Of a DNA stretch of 64,000 nucleotides, positions 23,070-33,754 are shown piece by piece. Each line of letters opens with the position of its first letter. Position 1 is the stretch's first letter. Where the stretch lies: contig OZ316899.1 of the NCBI GenBank assembly GCA_973895155.1, forward strand, positions 6,076,001-6,140,000, written 5' to 3'. The notes under the pieces are model-generated. The model was not told the DNA's origin, ran no database searches, and saw nothing but the letters and a program-made list of their open reading frames with translations. Both the position numbers and the translations under genes were made by a program. This DNA is from Marsupella aquatica (taxonomy: Eukaryota > Marchantiophyta).

Positions 23070-23819
23070 CGGCGGAGTAGGAATAGAGTAGGATTAGGAC
23101 TAGCTTAGTCAGGCTCTTGGGACAGGCACCTGCCTTAGGTACAGCTTCGCTGCCGTGCTGTCCAGCCTGCATAGATTAGGATCTTCTAATAAGACAGCCG
23201 TTTCCGGCCTGACTGTCAGCTTAGTTAGGACCGTAGTCAGTGAATCTTCGGCGAGAGGACACCCCGTCCCTCGGCCCTTAGTATTTAGTGCACCCCTCGG
23301 TAGAGTCGAGGGGGGGGGGTTTTAGTTGCAAAGTTGGCGTCCGCGGTATGTGCGGGGAGTCCCGACCTCTGGGAATGAAAGAGTACCAAGGGGAGGGGGT
23401 AGGATTAAGCTCGTCGGGCAAGTGCGGAGCCGGGCTCCGTTGTAGTGTGCACCCTTGGCCTTGAACCTGTTCATTCCGGGGCTGTCGGGTCAACTAAGTG
23501 TACGCATATGTTCCCTTTGTAGTAAAATCCTTCCCCATCATTCTCCTTCGTGTAAATCGAGATTGTATGCATGTGCGCATGTATGTGTGTGGGTTTCTCG
23601 TATATGGGTGGCAGCGCCAGGCCGAACGCACTACCCGAGACGTGCACAGGGTGCAGCCTGCGGGTAAGTGGTTGCGAGCACGGGTTGAGGACCTGTATCA
23701 TCGAATCTGGATCAAAGGCGGACAGCACGAAGGCTTAGAAGTCCTTAAGCCGGGGTCGATCCTGCTATCGACTAAGGTACGTTCCGGCGGCGGAACACAA
23801 ACCATACCTAGGAGGTGTC

Positions 23820-24912
23820 ATGACTACTTGAGAAAGTTCATGGAGATTTTCATTGACGATTTTGCAGTGTTTGGGAAAGCATCAAAACATGCTAAATACC
23901 TCAAGAAGACTTTCATGAGATGTAGGGAGGTGAGCCTCAAATTACACCCTAATAAATGTTTCTTTGGGGTAATGGAGGGGGTGCTACTCAGTCACAAGGT
24001 ATCAAAGAAAGGTATTGAGATTGACAAGGGCAAACTAGTAGTATGGTTGGATATCATGTAACCTAAGAACATAAAGGACATTCGATCCTTCTTGGGATGC
24101 ATTGGCTATTATCGTAGATTCATCAAAGATTTTGCCAAACTAGCATTACCTTTGACAAATACGCTCAAAGCAAGAGCAGACTTCAAACCCACACCAGAGA
24201 GAGTGACAACAGTAATTGCATTGAAAGAGATGCTAGTTGAGGCCCCAGTCATGATAGCACCAGACTGGAACAAGGAATTTCATGTCTTTGTAGATGTTTC
24301 AGGCTTCTGTATCGGTTTGCTACAAAGTCAGTTAGATGAGAAAGGAAGAGACCATCCCATATACTATGCAAGCCGCCAGCTTGCCAATGTCGAGAGAAAC
24401 TACTCAACCACAGAAAGGGAAGCTTTAGGAGTCATTTACTCTTGCAAAAAGTTTAGGCATTATCTACTAGGTTATAAGGTAATCTTTCATACCGATCATG
24501 AAAGTTTAAAGTACCTAGTGAATAAACCAGATCTTACGGGCAGAGTGGCAAGATGGATATTGCTATTATAGGAATTTGACTATGAGTTAAAAATCAAGCT
24601 AGGGAAACTACATGCCAATGCCGACTTCTTAATTTTCAAGAATTGCAGGTCAACCAGCTACGGACTGCATCAACGATCGATTTCCAAACAAAGAGCTATT
24701 CATAGTGGAAGTAACGGATACCTGGTACCCCGACATATTACAATTTCTCAGTACATCAAGATTAGAAGCAGGGGTAAGCAGGGAACAAGCCGCAATTTTT
24801 TTACAAAAGGCCAGACAGTATCAGTGCATTAAAGGCATCTTACACAGGCATGGAGTCAATGGAAAAATTCAAAGGTGTTTGGAACAGGGCAAAGTGAAGC
24901 AGGTCTTACACG
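23820..24912 (+). pseudogene. Element B reverse transcriptase (C-terminal part) and RNase H
   Basis: The frame resumes at HDYLRKFMEIFIDDF, the RT active-site box, and aligns with A pol from about 18220. It has LGCIGYYRRFIKDFAK (RT thumb) and the RNase H motifs FVDVSGFCIG and FHTDHESLKYL. Stops occur at 24059-24061 and 24569-24571. After that the frame decays through a spacer to LHAM, where element C is inserted. RT fingers and the first palm motif are missing because of the deletion at 23818. The upstream open stretch from 23498 is A LTR sequence joined by chance. Confidence 0.85.
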
Positions 24913-24917
24913 CTATG
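24913..24917. repeat. Target site duplication of element C, left copy
   Basis: CTATG, repeated at 29775-29779 right after the end of element C. A 5-bp duplication is standard for LTR retrotransposons. Confidence 0.9.
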
Positions 24918-25267
24918 TGTGATGTCGTGCCAGGATCACGAAGTACATAGTTAAGCCTAAAATAATGGCTAAATAAAGATTAGGTAGATATAATTAGGGA
25001 GTTATAAGGATCAAAGCCGATTGCAATATGTTCGAGGGAAATTGTGATGGGATCTAATCCAACGGTCGCGATTAAGTGGGATTAGGGTTATGACCTAATC
25101 AGGGCTTGATCAGGTAAGCCATCAGGAGGCGGCTTCGTAGGGAGGGGACCGACACTCTGTACACTAGTGCAATTGCTTGTTCGATCAACCTAGGGAGGTG
25201 GAATCAGCTGCCGATCGATCGGAGGAGGTGGTTTGGGAAATTGCGCAAGTTCTTGGCATTCGGTGGA

Positions 25268-27220
25268 ATGAACACGGTGAATCAGGCAAGGAAGTTTTGG
25301 GGTTGTTTGCTTGAAGAAGCAAGGCAGCTGATACCTATGTATGAAGACGTTGAGCCGGAGCGCGCAGCCAGAGAACGAGCAGAGCTTGCATGATTGTGGG
25401 GAATTCACAAATCGGCATTCGTAGATACGGAGGAGGTGTTGGAAAAGTTCTCGTAGATCAGGGAGGCAATCAAGAATGCCAGGCAACCACTTTGGGAATT
25501 GAAGGGTCACACTGCGAAGTGGACAAAGGCAGCTATTCTTGGGGAGTATTCAGGCGCTGAAGAGATGAAGTGCAAGGGAGTTTTGGCATCTGCAACTCCA
25601 GCAAAGCGAACTAGGTCGAAGAGACCAATCAAGATAGAATCCGGGCCAATTAGAGATCGGGCTGTAGAAGATAAAAACATGACAGGGTGGGCGAACAGGT
25701 TACCTACCGATTTACAATTACAGTTCGCAAGAGATGAGGATGAGGTCTTCAGTGCCGTTCAGGATAACAAATATGCAAGATATATGAATGACACTGGGTT
25801 GGAGGGCTTTGTCAGGTTGTCCTGGAGAATGGTAGACATACCGGATGAGGATCTGTTGGACTTCGTGGGATGTTGGGAGGCTTCTTCCAACACAACGCTA
25901 CTGTATAGAAAGGTGTTTGAATTAACACCTGCGCTTATCAAAGCCGTGTTCGCTTTACCAACAGGAAGGAAGACAGAGGTGGAGCAGAGGAAGACGTTGC
26001 CAGACGACCAGTTCAGGTCATTTCCAGGGCCTTCCACTAAGAATGGGTTTTTCAGGAATCAATGTACCAACCCACATATAGGGCAGCTGATTGATTTCCT
26101 GAGAGTCACATTGCATTGTACCTTGCCGAGAGCAGAAATCGGCAAAGCCCAGGTATTTTTGGTAGAGAATATCGATGCAAGCCGAGACTACAACGACTAT
26201 CTCTTAATGTAGTTGAAGAAGGCATTAAACGCAGAGAAGCAGAGCATTGGGGAGGGAGCGGTATCCAGACTAGGGTACCATCTACAATTACTTTGCCGAT
26301 ATGCAAGAAGCCAGTCTTTTGCACCAGTGTTGCCTATATAGGAGCGGATGCAGATCACTGCACCACTTCAGGAGGTGGAGGAGGACGAGGAGCCTCTAAA
26401 CATACGACGCCACGGGAGGAGGTCGACAACACAGGCAACACGAGAACGGGAGCATTCCCCTATCAAGGAGCCAGAGGTAGTAACATATGATGTAGTGAGA
26501 AATCCGTTACGCCGGCCTACTCGCAATAATCCATATGCAGGCATCCAGTTGGTCGAGAGGAAGATGACTACCGAAGAGAGAAAGAAATATGACAAGCAAA
26601 TGGATTCGGAGATAGATGAGGAGGTAAGCCGAGGCCAGGAGAGACCGGTAGTAAAAGCTTCTAATAGAGCCCAAGTGAACGGACCCGTGGAGGAAGGTCA
26701 ACCAGCAGCAGCCCAACAATTTTCAGAGGAAGAGATCGGGGGCTTTGGAGGAGAGGCCGGCATGTTAGGTAGTCAGGTTAATGTGGATGATTACGACGAC
26801 GACTATGTCGATCACGGGGAGAGGCCGGTACCAGGAGTTAGAACGATGGGAAGGTTTTGTAGAAGACTTCCCGCGGTCTTCTATGGCAAACTGGAGGACC
26901 AAAAAACGCCAGAATCTCCTCCACCAGATGTGACGCCATTGGAATTCGACAAGATGAAGGAAGCTGAAGCCGGGCTACATGAGAAGATTAAGGAGTGGGG
27001 GGCCCGAAATGCAGAACACGAATGCCAGCTACCAGGAGGAGAGTGTCCGGAAGGAATAAGACGGCTTAGTGAGAGGCAAGCCGAACCTCTCACTGACTTT
27101 GATCAATTACGGGCAGAAGCTTGGGAGTACAACCTCGATGGCAGATGCCAGTATCACCTGGGAGGTCAAACTATGCAAGAAATCGGGCTAAGGAGTATGG
27201 AGACATGTGTGGACTCTTAG
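25268..27220 (+). pseudogene. LTR-encoded protein of element C, N-terminal and globular domain
   Basis: The start at 25268 (MNTVNQARKFWGC) aligns with MSNINQAAHFWGC of B (about 34902). One frame continues to 27220 with stops near 25391, 25454, 26210 and 26339. B has Trp or Gln at three of these, consistent with C-to-T or G-to-A change. N-terminal region: charged helices, then LWELKGHTAKWTKAAILGE. Globular domain 25705-26210: LQFARDED, FALPTG, FRSFPGPSTKNGFFRN, CTNPHIGQLIDFLRVTLHC. Then an SRLGYHLQLLCRYARSQ block, an acidic linker, and LTDFDQLRAEAWE. A frame change near 27120 leads to the coiled-coil half. Full-length similarity to B suggests a conserved protein of unknown role. Confidence 0.65.
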
Positions 27221-28590
27221 CCTTAGAAATCTTCGGCAACGAGTTGGAATCCGGGCCATTTCTTAGAAAGGAAATGGCTGATCAGACGAGACTGGAGGAG
27301 GCAATGACATTGGAGCGATTGAAAAAGGAGGAAGTAATCGCTCGGCTTTGCTCCATGGAGGCCGAAGTTGCTAAGACGAAGTCTGGTCAACCAACTCAGC
27401 AAGGTCTCTTGGCTAGGCAGCAGGAATTGGAAGTGGCAAACAACCAATTGGAAAACTACCAATTGGATAACCAGCAGATCAAGGAAAAGTTGACAAAGAT
27501 AGAGTTGGAGTTAGCCGATTCAAAAGTAGAAGTACAGGGTTTAAATGGCCAAGTTGAGAGGCTCAGAAAGACGGCTAAGGAGCAAGCCACCCAGAGCGAG
27601 AAGACCTTGGCAGAAGCCCAAAGGAAGTATGATAAGTTACTCGACTGGTTGGAGGCCATGCGTGAGAAGCATGATGACGCCATGTGCACGGCGGCCAATG
27701 ATCACCTAAACCGGGTTCAACAGATACGCAAGGAGCTTCAAGAGGAGCTAACCAGGACAAAGCAGGCATGGACGAACGAGGTCACAAAACTGGAAGGTAT
27801 CAACGACTCCTTGAAAGCAGTCGTAGATAAGCAAGAGTTGGAGATCCTGCAGATCTTAAATGAGGAGCTGAAGACGGCCAGGGCCAAGATACTACGGCTT
27901 AACGATGAAGTTGGAGACGTATCTCAGGAATTGGAGGAGGCCAAGGATAAGATGATCGGGTTGCAGAGGCGTGCCAACAATCAAACGCATAAATTGAAGA
28001 AGTATGCCAAAGCGGGATATGGGTCACCAACTGAAAGGCTTCCCCATCAGTAGTATGGTAGGCAGAAATATAGTGAAGCCGAAGCCGAAGCCAAGCTCCC
28101 CGTTGTCAAGCGTGACTGGGGGCAAAGCCATGCAGTTGGTGGCAGACTTGGCAAAGACGTTCATGGGGCCAGGCGATAATAAAGTTAAGGCCCTTAAAGC
28201 CACTCCGGAGGAAGTCGAGAGCATGGCCGCTCACATTTGTGGTACTGTGGTACTGTGGCCCTGAAGGCAGTTGTGGTAGAGGTAAGTACTACGGATCAAC
28301 TTGGAGCTGCGGTAACAGGTTTAGACGATGGTACTGCTTCTATGGACGCACAAAACGTGAAGCCGTGGGTTATCAAGATCGAGCGCATCGAGGAAAAGGC
28401 TTGGATTGAGGAAGTTAAGGCAAAGGCTCTCCAAGCCGTTTCCCAGGAGGATGCGGATGCCGATGCCGAGACCAAGGCCGGGGCCGACAAACCAGAAGCC
28501 AAAGTCGAGGAAGCCGAAGGGGTCAGGCCGGGGCTGATGGCAGGAGAAGGTGCAGAGTCGGAAGATTCGGACTTACCCCCGGTCATCTGA
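27121..28590 (+). pseudogene. LTR-encoded coiled-coil protein of element C, C-terminal half
   Basis: It starts in the block SNYARNRAKEYGDMCGLLALEIFG and GPFLRKEM, shared with B, and continues as an uninterrupted coiled coil of about 280 residues to 28053. The tail continues in another frame (28004-28264, 28237-28590). It is Lys/Pro-rich, then acidic, ending at 28590. The coiled coil differs greatly in sequence from B but keeps heptad-like Leu/Glu/Lys spacing and the terminal NLQRRADNQ/LQRRANNQ signature. Confidence 0.6.
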
Positions 28591-29503
28591 CAATTAAGGA
28601 GGGCCAGTCATCGGTTGGAAGGAGGACGTGGCGGCAAGAGAAGGGCTTGGGCCAGAAGGGCGCGGCCGTTGTAGGATGGGACAGGGCAAGTAGCGCCCTG
28701 TCGGCTTAGGTAGTAGTAGATGCTCGGTTCACACAGGGTTCCGGGCTATTCAAGTTTTTAGGTGATAGTTTTTTGGTAGGATTATCGCGGTGGAAGGCCG
28801 TGTGTGGTGGTTAGGATTTCCGTTTGTTTTTTCCTGAATACGCTGCAAGGATAAAAACCTGGGTAGCGTGGCTTCGGGGGGCTTTTTCTTAGTCAAGGCT
28901 TTAGTGTTAATCTGTATTGTTGTGAGCACAGGAAGCTCTCGGCTAAATCTAGACCACAGGGTATCAATAAACCACCAGTTCCCTTGGATTTCTGAGCAAT
29001 TGTTTGAATTGAGTTGGCCTCGTTGCATAGTTCGCAGATTCTTGCCATCCAAGAAATTGAGTGTTATGATATTTGTTGCTTGATCGATTTAAGTCAGATA
29101 GGGTGAACTGTTGAACAAAATACAATCGCATTGTCTTGATTGGAAACTGCCCAATCAAACTCTGAGAGAAAAGTGAGGATTGAGAGTGTTAGTCGGTGAA
29201 GTGTGGGTTGAGTCAGTCTGAAAAAGACCTTCAGCCGGCTTAAGAAATTAAGCCGTAGAGGTACATTCCGGGGGCGGAATACAAATATACCTGAAGCAGT
29301 TAAAGAGGAATTAGGTGTCTCAGTTGTGCACAATTCACAAGCCCAGTGAAAGAATCGGTCCGGTAAGTGTGGATCGAAGGAGAGTATCGCGTTTCCAAGC
29401 CGAATAGTTGCCATAAGGCAAGAGGACGGACATTAACAAGTGGTTTATGATCGGTTGAGGGTAGTTCTTGGGGTTAGAGGTCTTGGGAAACGTGCCACAT
29501 TTT

Positions 29504-29523
29504 TGGCGCTAGATGGAGGGGGC
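29504..29523 (+). other. Primer binding site of element C
   Basis: TGGCGCTAGATGGAGGGGGC, 4 bases after the LTR end, identical to the B and A sites. Confidence 0.8.
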
Positions 29524-29562
29524 ATTCTTACTTGTGAATTGTTTGTTGCGCAGAGTTAGGTG

Positions 29563-29727
29563 ATGAACGAATTCACACCACGAGAAGAGCGAGCAACACT
29601 AAGGGAAGAAGCGCAGTTGCAGCAAATTGCAAGGTGGCAAGAGTCGAAGAGGGTGAAGACTGCAATCGGCAACGACGGTTCACGAAGTACTTTTGGAGGG
29701 GAATTGGAAACCGTGGAAGGGGATCTA
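29563..29727 (+). pseudogene. Gag start of element C
   Basis: The first ~55 codons of gag (MNEFTPREERATLREE...) survive. They resemble the start of B gag at 7817. Internal deletion then joins this to the 3' LTR remnant. Confidence 0.55.
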
Positions 29728-29774
29728 TTGAGGATAGTTCTTGGGGTTAGAGGGGTCTTGGGAAACGTGCCACA

Positions 29775-30116
29775 CTATGCATGGAGAAGAAGCCGGGGGA
29801 CATTTTGCACCAGTAACCACGTCTAAAAAGATTTCAGATGCCGGCTATTGGTGGCCAACCTTACATAAGGATGTACACCTTTTCATCAAGCAATGTGATC
29901 CTTGCCAGAGAGCAGGAGGGCCAAGGGCGGCCACTAGACATCCACTACACCCCATTCTACCTCTGGCACCATTGGAGAAGTGGGGTGTTGATTACATTGG
30001 GCCCCTGAAACCCTTAACTCATCCTCGAAGAAATAAATACATCATCTTGGCTACGGATTATGCAACTAAGTGGGTGGAAGCTAGGCCAACAACAAAGGAC
30101 GATGCAGTCACCAAGG
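29775..30116 (+). pseudogene. Element B integrase, zinc-binding domain and first catalytic Asp
   Basis: After the CTATG duplication the frame reads HGEEAGGHFAPVTTSKKI, CDPCQRAGG, then WGVDYIGPL with the first catalytic Asp, and ends KWVEARPTTKDDAV. It matches A pol at 19318-19650. The reading frame is cut by the A' LTR at 30117 and continues at 33755. Confidence 0.85.
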
Positions 30117-30476
30117 TGTGACGCCGCCGGTACGGCAGGTAATGAGTGATTCGGCCTAACCGCACTTAGCATGCGCGTTAGGGGGTATCTTAGACCGTAA
30201 TTATTAGAGTAATGACAATATTTAGGTAGCCATTATGAGTAGGAAATCATTAGTCAATAAGGGGCATTCGTGTTCGGGCCGGCGGCGGGTCGCCATTCGC
30301 ACGCCTGGGTTGCGAGCGTGTAATGGGCCCCTCCCTCGGGTCCGTATAACAAACTCCGGGAGGTGGCCACTGACACGCGCTGACCCGGACTGGTGGAGTG
30401 GCCGGTACACTGCAAGCATGAAAGGCTCAGCCTATAAGCGACGAGGAGGCATCGGGCGACCGAAAAGCTCTTAGGG

Positions 30477-30485
30477 TATAAAAAG
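30477..30485 (+). promoter_or_regulatory. TATA box of A' LTR
   Basis: TATAAAAAG at the position homologous to 10694. TGCACCAGT follows about 20 bases later, as in A. Confidence 0.55.
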
Positions 30486-30582
30486 GGGGTTGATCCTTTG
30501 CAGTGCACCAGTTCTTCAGTCCACGCGCTAGCTTTGACCCCAGTTCTCTTGACCATCCTTAGTCACCTTCTATCTCCTCTGA

Positions 30583-31239
30583 ATGTCGCACATGATCCTT
30601 TCCAGTTTGGCCATACGATTATGGATGCAGTTCCTGTCTATCGGAGGGCACTTGGCCGACTCATTAAAACACGCCAACCCGCGCCGATACAAAATTGAAC
30701 GCAAGTATGAGAGAGCCATCCGCCTAGCAGGCCGAGACCACTATCTCCTTAACTTTGATTACCCGTCCCAGAGCAAGCTTTACCGACCCAAAGAAATATC
30801 AGGGTACTTCTTCGATGGGGGCAAATACATTGGCTTCTAGGAGGCATTGCTTTGGCTTCCGGACTCGGTCTTCACTATCCCGAGCACAATCCACTTACAG
30901 TGGCACCACTTTGACCACATCCCCGCTTGGGTCCAAGCTATCATCAATAGCAACTTCAACACTACCCGGTCGACAAGGCCGTCTATACTTGCTTTGGAAA
31001 ACCTCCACCGGCACCTGCAGAACTTCATGGCAACTATACCATCAATGACCGGTGCCAGCCCACCCGAGCGTGTGCCCGTACCCGCACCAACACCTCCTTG
31101 GCCGAGCCGATTCCCACCACCGGTCGCACCACCTCTCCAAGTACGATCCGTGGTGAATGCGGTGAATATTAGCTCCAAAGACAAGGAGGCTCATCCTCCT
31201 CTGAATCGACGGCCGTGGGGTACGACTCAACAGGCTATC
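30583..31239 (+). pseudogene. ORFa, A' solo LTR copy
   Basis: The start MSHMILSS is conserved with A and the early arginine codon is intact. One TAG at 30838-30840 replaces the Trp of GFWEALL. The rest runs to 31239 with a Pro-rich C-terminus in place of the Gln-rich one in A. It overlaps the start of ORFb by about 25 bases in another frame. Confidence 0.5.
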
Positions 31240-32897
31240 TGACAACCCAAGGGTTTGAGCACCTCGCCTCTCTCCCTTGGAATGGAAGCAGGTACTACGG
31301 GCAGGATATGACGGAGTTCATTCAGAACTTCGACAAGGCCCGCCAACAAACCCGAGCGCACGGGAGAGTGATGTGTCTCAATGAGGCACGTTTGAAGATG
31401 ATTTTTGGCCTACCCGAGGGGATAAACCGGGTAGAGTCGCGGGCTCCTAGGGGCAAGGGAGCTAAATACCAGTCTTCTAGCTTCCTGACCAAGGGAGCAG
31501 TGGACAACGGATTCTTGATGAGGACGTGCCTCATCCCGGAGGTAGCAGAACACCTGGAGTTCCAGCGGTATGCCCTCCATATGATGGAACCACGGGTCAA
31601 AATATCCGCCGCCCAGGTCATACAAGTAGAGAACTTTCAGCCTAGGAAGTGGGCGTCCTTTTTCGTTAAGAAGTTCCATGAAGAGATGGAGCGGAGAAGG
31701 AAGACCTTGTACCTTGGCAGAAAGGCGTACTTTGCGAGCCACATCGAGATTATCATCGAATGGTACACCCGTTTTGACTGCCGAAGCCTTCTCTGTTGCA
31801 ACAAAACGGAGTTGACTCCGTCAAAGTGGGTATTCCCGGTTCAGGAGAGGCGACCGCAGCCCAAAGCCTGGCAGCCGCAGTACCGGCTTTTCTGGCTTTG
31901 CAACCAGCCACTACCGCCCCCACCAAGCATACCCATGGACGCAGTTATCGCAACCTTGGAAGCGATCAACCGGGTCAACGCAATCGAAGCCAGGCCGGCT
32001 GAGGCTTGACCCAAAACCAACACTACGGTGGCCGAGGAGATTCCGCTACCCCCCACGGCCGTGCAAGAGAATCGACTGGTGGAACCAGCCCCTTCGACCG
32101 ACTTACCTCAAGGGCTGGATGTTTCCACTCCTACTCCCTTGCGGGCTGGGGTCTGCCCGTGCCCAAATCTAGATGGACATAGTCTGGACTATCCGGAACT
32201 CTTTGTGTCGGGCACGTTTCTGAACGGGTTGTTGGGGGATTTCTTGCAACAGATCTCACGGGATACCGGGGAATACATGGCACGGAAGGTGGCCTACTTC
32301 TTCAACCAGGAGTTGGTTGCGGCTGTAAAGGCAGGACATGCGCAGGCAGAGACAGCGCAGAGAATAGAGCAATACCGGGTTGAGTCTACCTACCTCATGG
32401 ACGAAGTGGCAGCCCTGGAGACTGAACTCCAGCAACTGCGGCCTCAGGTAACGGCCATGGAGGATCAGGTTGCCGAGGCCAGAGCCCGGGCAGCCTTAGC
32501 AAAACAGGCCGGGCTCGGAAAGGACTCCGAGATAGCACGGCTTTGGACCAAGATCGATGGGTTGAAAGGACAAGCCGTCATTTGGCAGAAGTATCTGGAG
32601 GAAGCTGACTCTCGGTCTTAGCGGGACGCAGCCAAGATTGACACCCTAAAGACAGAGGTGGTACGACTTCAAGGAGAAGCCATGAAGCAGGCCCAGTTGG
32701 TGGATAAGCTTACGAGCAACGTCCAGCAACTAGAGGAGGCATGTCAGGAGGCCACGGAAGAGACGGACATGGCAAAGCGTGAGAACAAATCTCTGCTGGA
32801 CCAGGTCCAACTACTCAAGCAGGATACTGATAGGCTCAGGAGACAGCGGGATAGTCACTCCCACTTGGGAGGCTCTGGCAAGCGTGCCAGGCATTAG
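31215..32897 (+). pseudogene. ORFb, A' solo LTR copy
   Basis: Frame 31215-32009 encodes the globular domain (GFEHLASLPWNGSRYYGQDMTEF, FGLPEG, CLIPEVAEHLEFQRYALHMMEPR). It confirms that the A 5' LTR stop at 11809 was a Trp codon. A frame change at about 32009 leads to the linker and coiled coil (32028-32621), a TAG at 32619-32621, and the coiled-coil end with GKRARH at 32897. It is roughly 200 bp shorter than A upstream of GFEHLASLP. Confidence 0.55.
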
Positions 32898-33754
32898 CGG
32901 CGGAATAGGATTAAAATAAAGTTAGGAGTAGCCAAATTAGGCTATAGGGACAAGCGCTTGCCCTAGTTAAAGCAGCACTGCCATACTATCCAGCCTGCAT
33001 AGATTAGGATCTTCTAATAAGACAAGCCGTTTTCCGGCCTAACAGCCAGCTTAGTTAGGATCTTAGTTAGCAAACCTACAGGTTTGAGGTAGAGGTAGGG
33101 GGTTTTTTAGTCTCATAGTTGGGCATCTGCGGTATGTGCGGGGAGTCCCGACCTCTGTGAGTGAAAGAGTACCAAGGGGAGGGGGTAGGACTAAGCTTGC
33201 TGGGCGAGTGCGGAGCCGGGCTCCGTTATAGGGTACACCCTCAGCCTTGGACCTGTTCATTCGAGAGCTTTTAGGTCAACTAAGTGTACGTGTATGTCCC
33301 CTATGTAGTAAAATCCTTTCCCATTATTTCCTTCGTGTAAATCGAGATTGTATGCTTGTGTGTGTGCATATGTGTGTATCTCGTGTATGGGTGCCAACGC
33401 TTGGCCGAACGCACTACCCGAGCCATGCACGGGGTACAGCTTGCGGGTAAGTGGTTGCGAGCATGGGTTGAGTAACCGTATCATTGAATCTGGATCAAAG
33501 GCGGATAGCACGAAGGCTTAATAGCCCGTAAGCCGGGGTCGATCTTGCTATTGACTAAGGTACGTTCTAGTTGCGGAACACAAACCATACCTAGGAGGTG
33601 TTCGTAAATAATAGTAGACGCTCTTAGCGCTAGTTCACGTGAGTTAGGTGCATTCCGTGCTTCCCTCCTTGTCTAGACCCTCATATTTTCAAAGGATGTG
33701 CCTGTCTAAGCCAAAGCCCGGGTTAAGGCCTAGGCTGACGACGTGACACACGAC

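Larger units (their letters stand above)
10335..23818 (+). mobile_element. Ty3/gypsy LTR retrotransposon A, nested in B
   Basis: The element has a 5' LTR (10335-14346), PBS (14358), gag (14469-16637), pol (16677-20462), polypurine tract (20419-20429) and 3' LTR (20430-23818). The two LTRs differ by roughly 2-3 percent where I compared them, mostly by C/T or G/A transitions, so insertion is fairly recent. The 3' LTR lacks 463 bp present in the 5' LTR (11386-11848), with AGT microhomology at the break. It also lacks the last ~148 bp. That terminal loss joins directly to B RT sequence and coincides with loss of about 1.2 kb of B, so one deletion probably removed both. No target duplication survives. 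Confidence 0.9.
20430..23818 (+). repeat. Element A 3' LTR (internally deleted and 3'-truncated)
   Basis: It is nearly identical to the 5' LTR from TGTGATGCC onward, with the TATA box at 20789. It lacks the 463 bp equivalent to 11386-11848 and ends after GGAGGTGTC, where element B RT sequence starts. The rest of the LTR (equivalent to 14199-14346) is gone. Confidence 0.9.
24918..29499 (+). repeat. Element C 5' LTR (4582 bp)
   Basis: It begins TGTGATGTC and ends GTGCCACA. After about 350 bp of promoter-like sequence it contains the LTR protein ORF (25268-28590). The 0.9-kb tail (28591-29499) is untranslated and has a GGATAAAAACCTGGG stretch near 28851, matching the B tail near 6150. Nothing else is recognisable in the tail. 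Confidence 0.9.
24918..29774 (+). mobile_element. Ty3/gypsy element C, collapsed (LTR, leader, 47-bp LTR remnant)
   Basis: The element is bounded by the CTATG duplication. It consists of a complete 5' LTR (24918-29499), PBS (29504), about 200 bp of leader and gag start, and then only the last 47 bp of the 3' LTR (29728-29774). Everything between is deleted. Removing the element rejoins B coding sequence in frame (LHAM, then HGEEAGGHF). The LTR is related to B, but it is a distinct family or old subfamily. Confidence 0.92.
30117..33750 (+). repeat. Solo LTR of an A-like family (A')
   Basis: A single LTR, TGTGACGCC...GACGTGACACA, homologous to the A LTR from end to end but clearly more diverged than the two A LTRs are from each other. 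No internal region or partner LTR is present. It splits the B integrase. The flanks (CAAGG before, CGACT after) show no 5-bp duplication, so it may be a product of unequal recombination between elements. The untranslated tail 32898-33750 matches 13438-14346 and shows no other feature. Confidence 0.85.

Noticed and set aside
23498-24061. Continuous 187-residue plus-strand frame
   Set aside because: It crosses the junction between A LTR tail and B RT. The first half is non-coding LTR sequence, so it is an accidental fusion.
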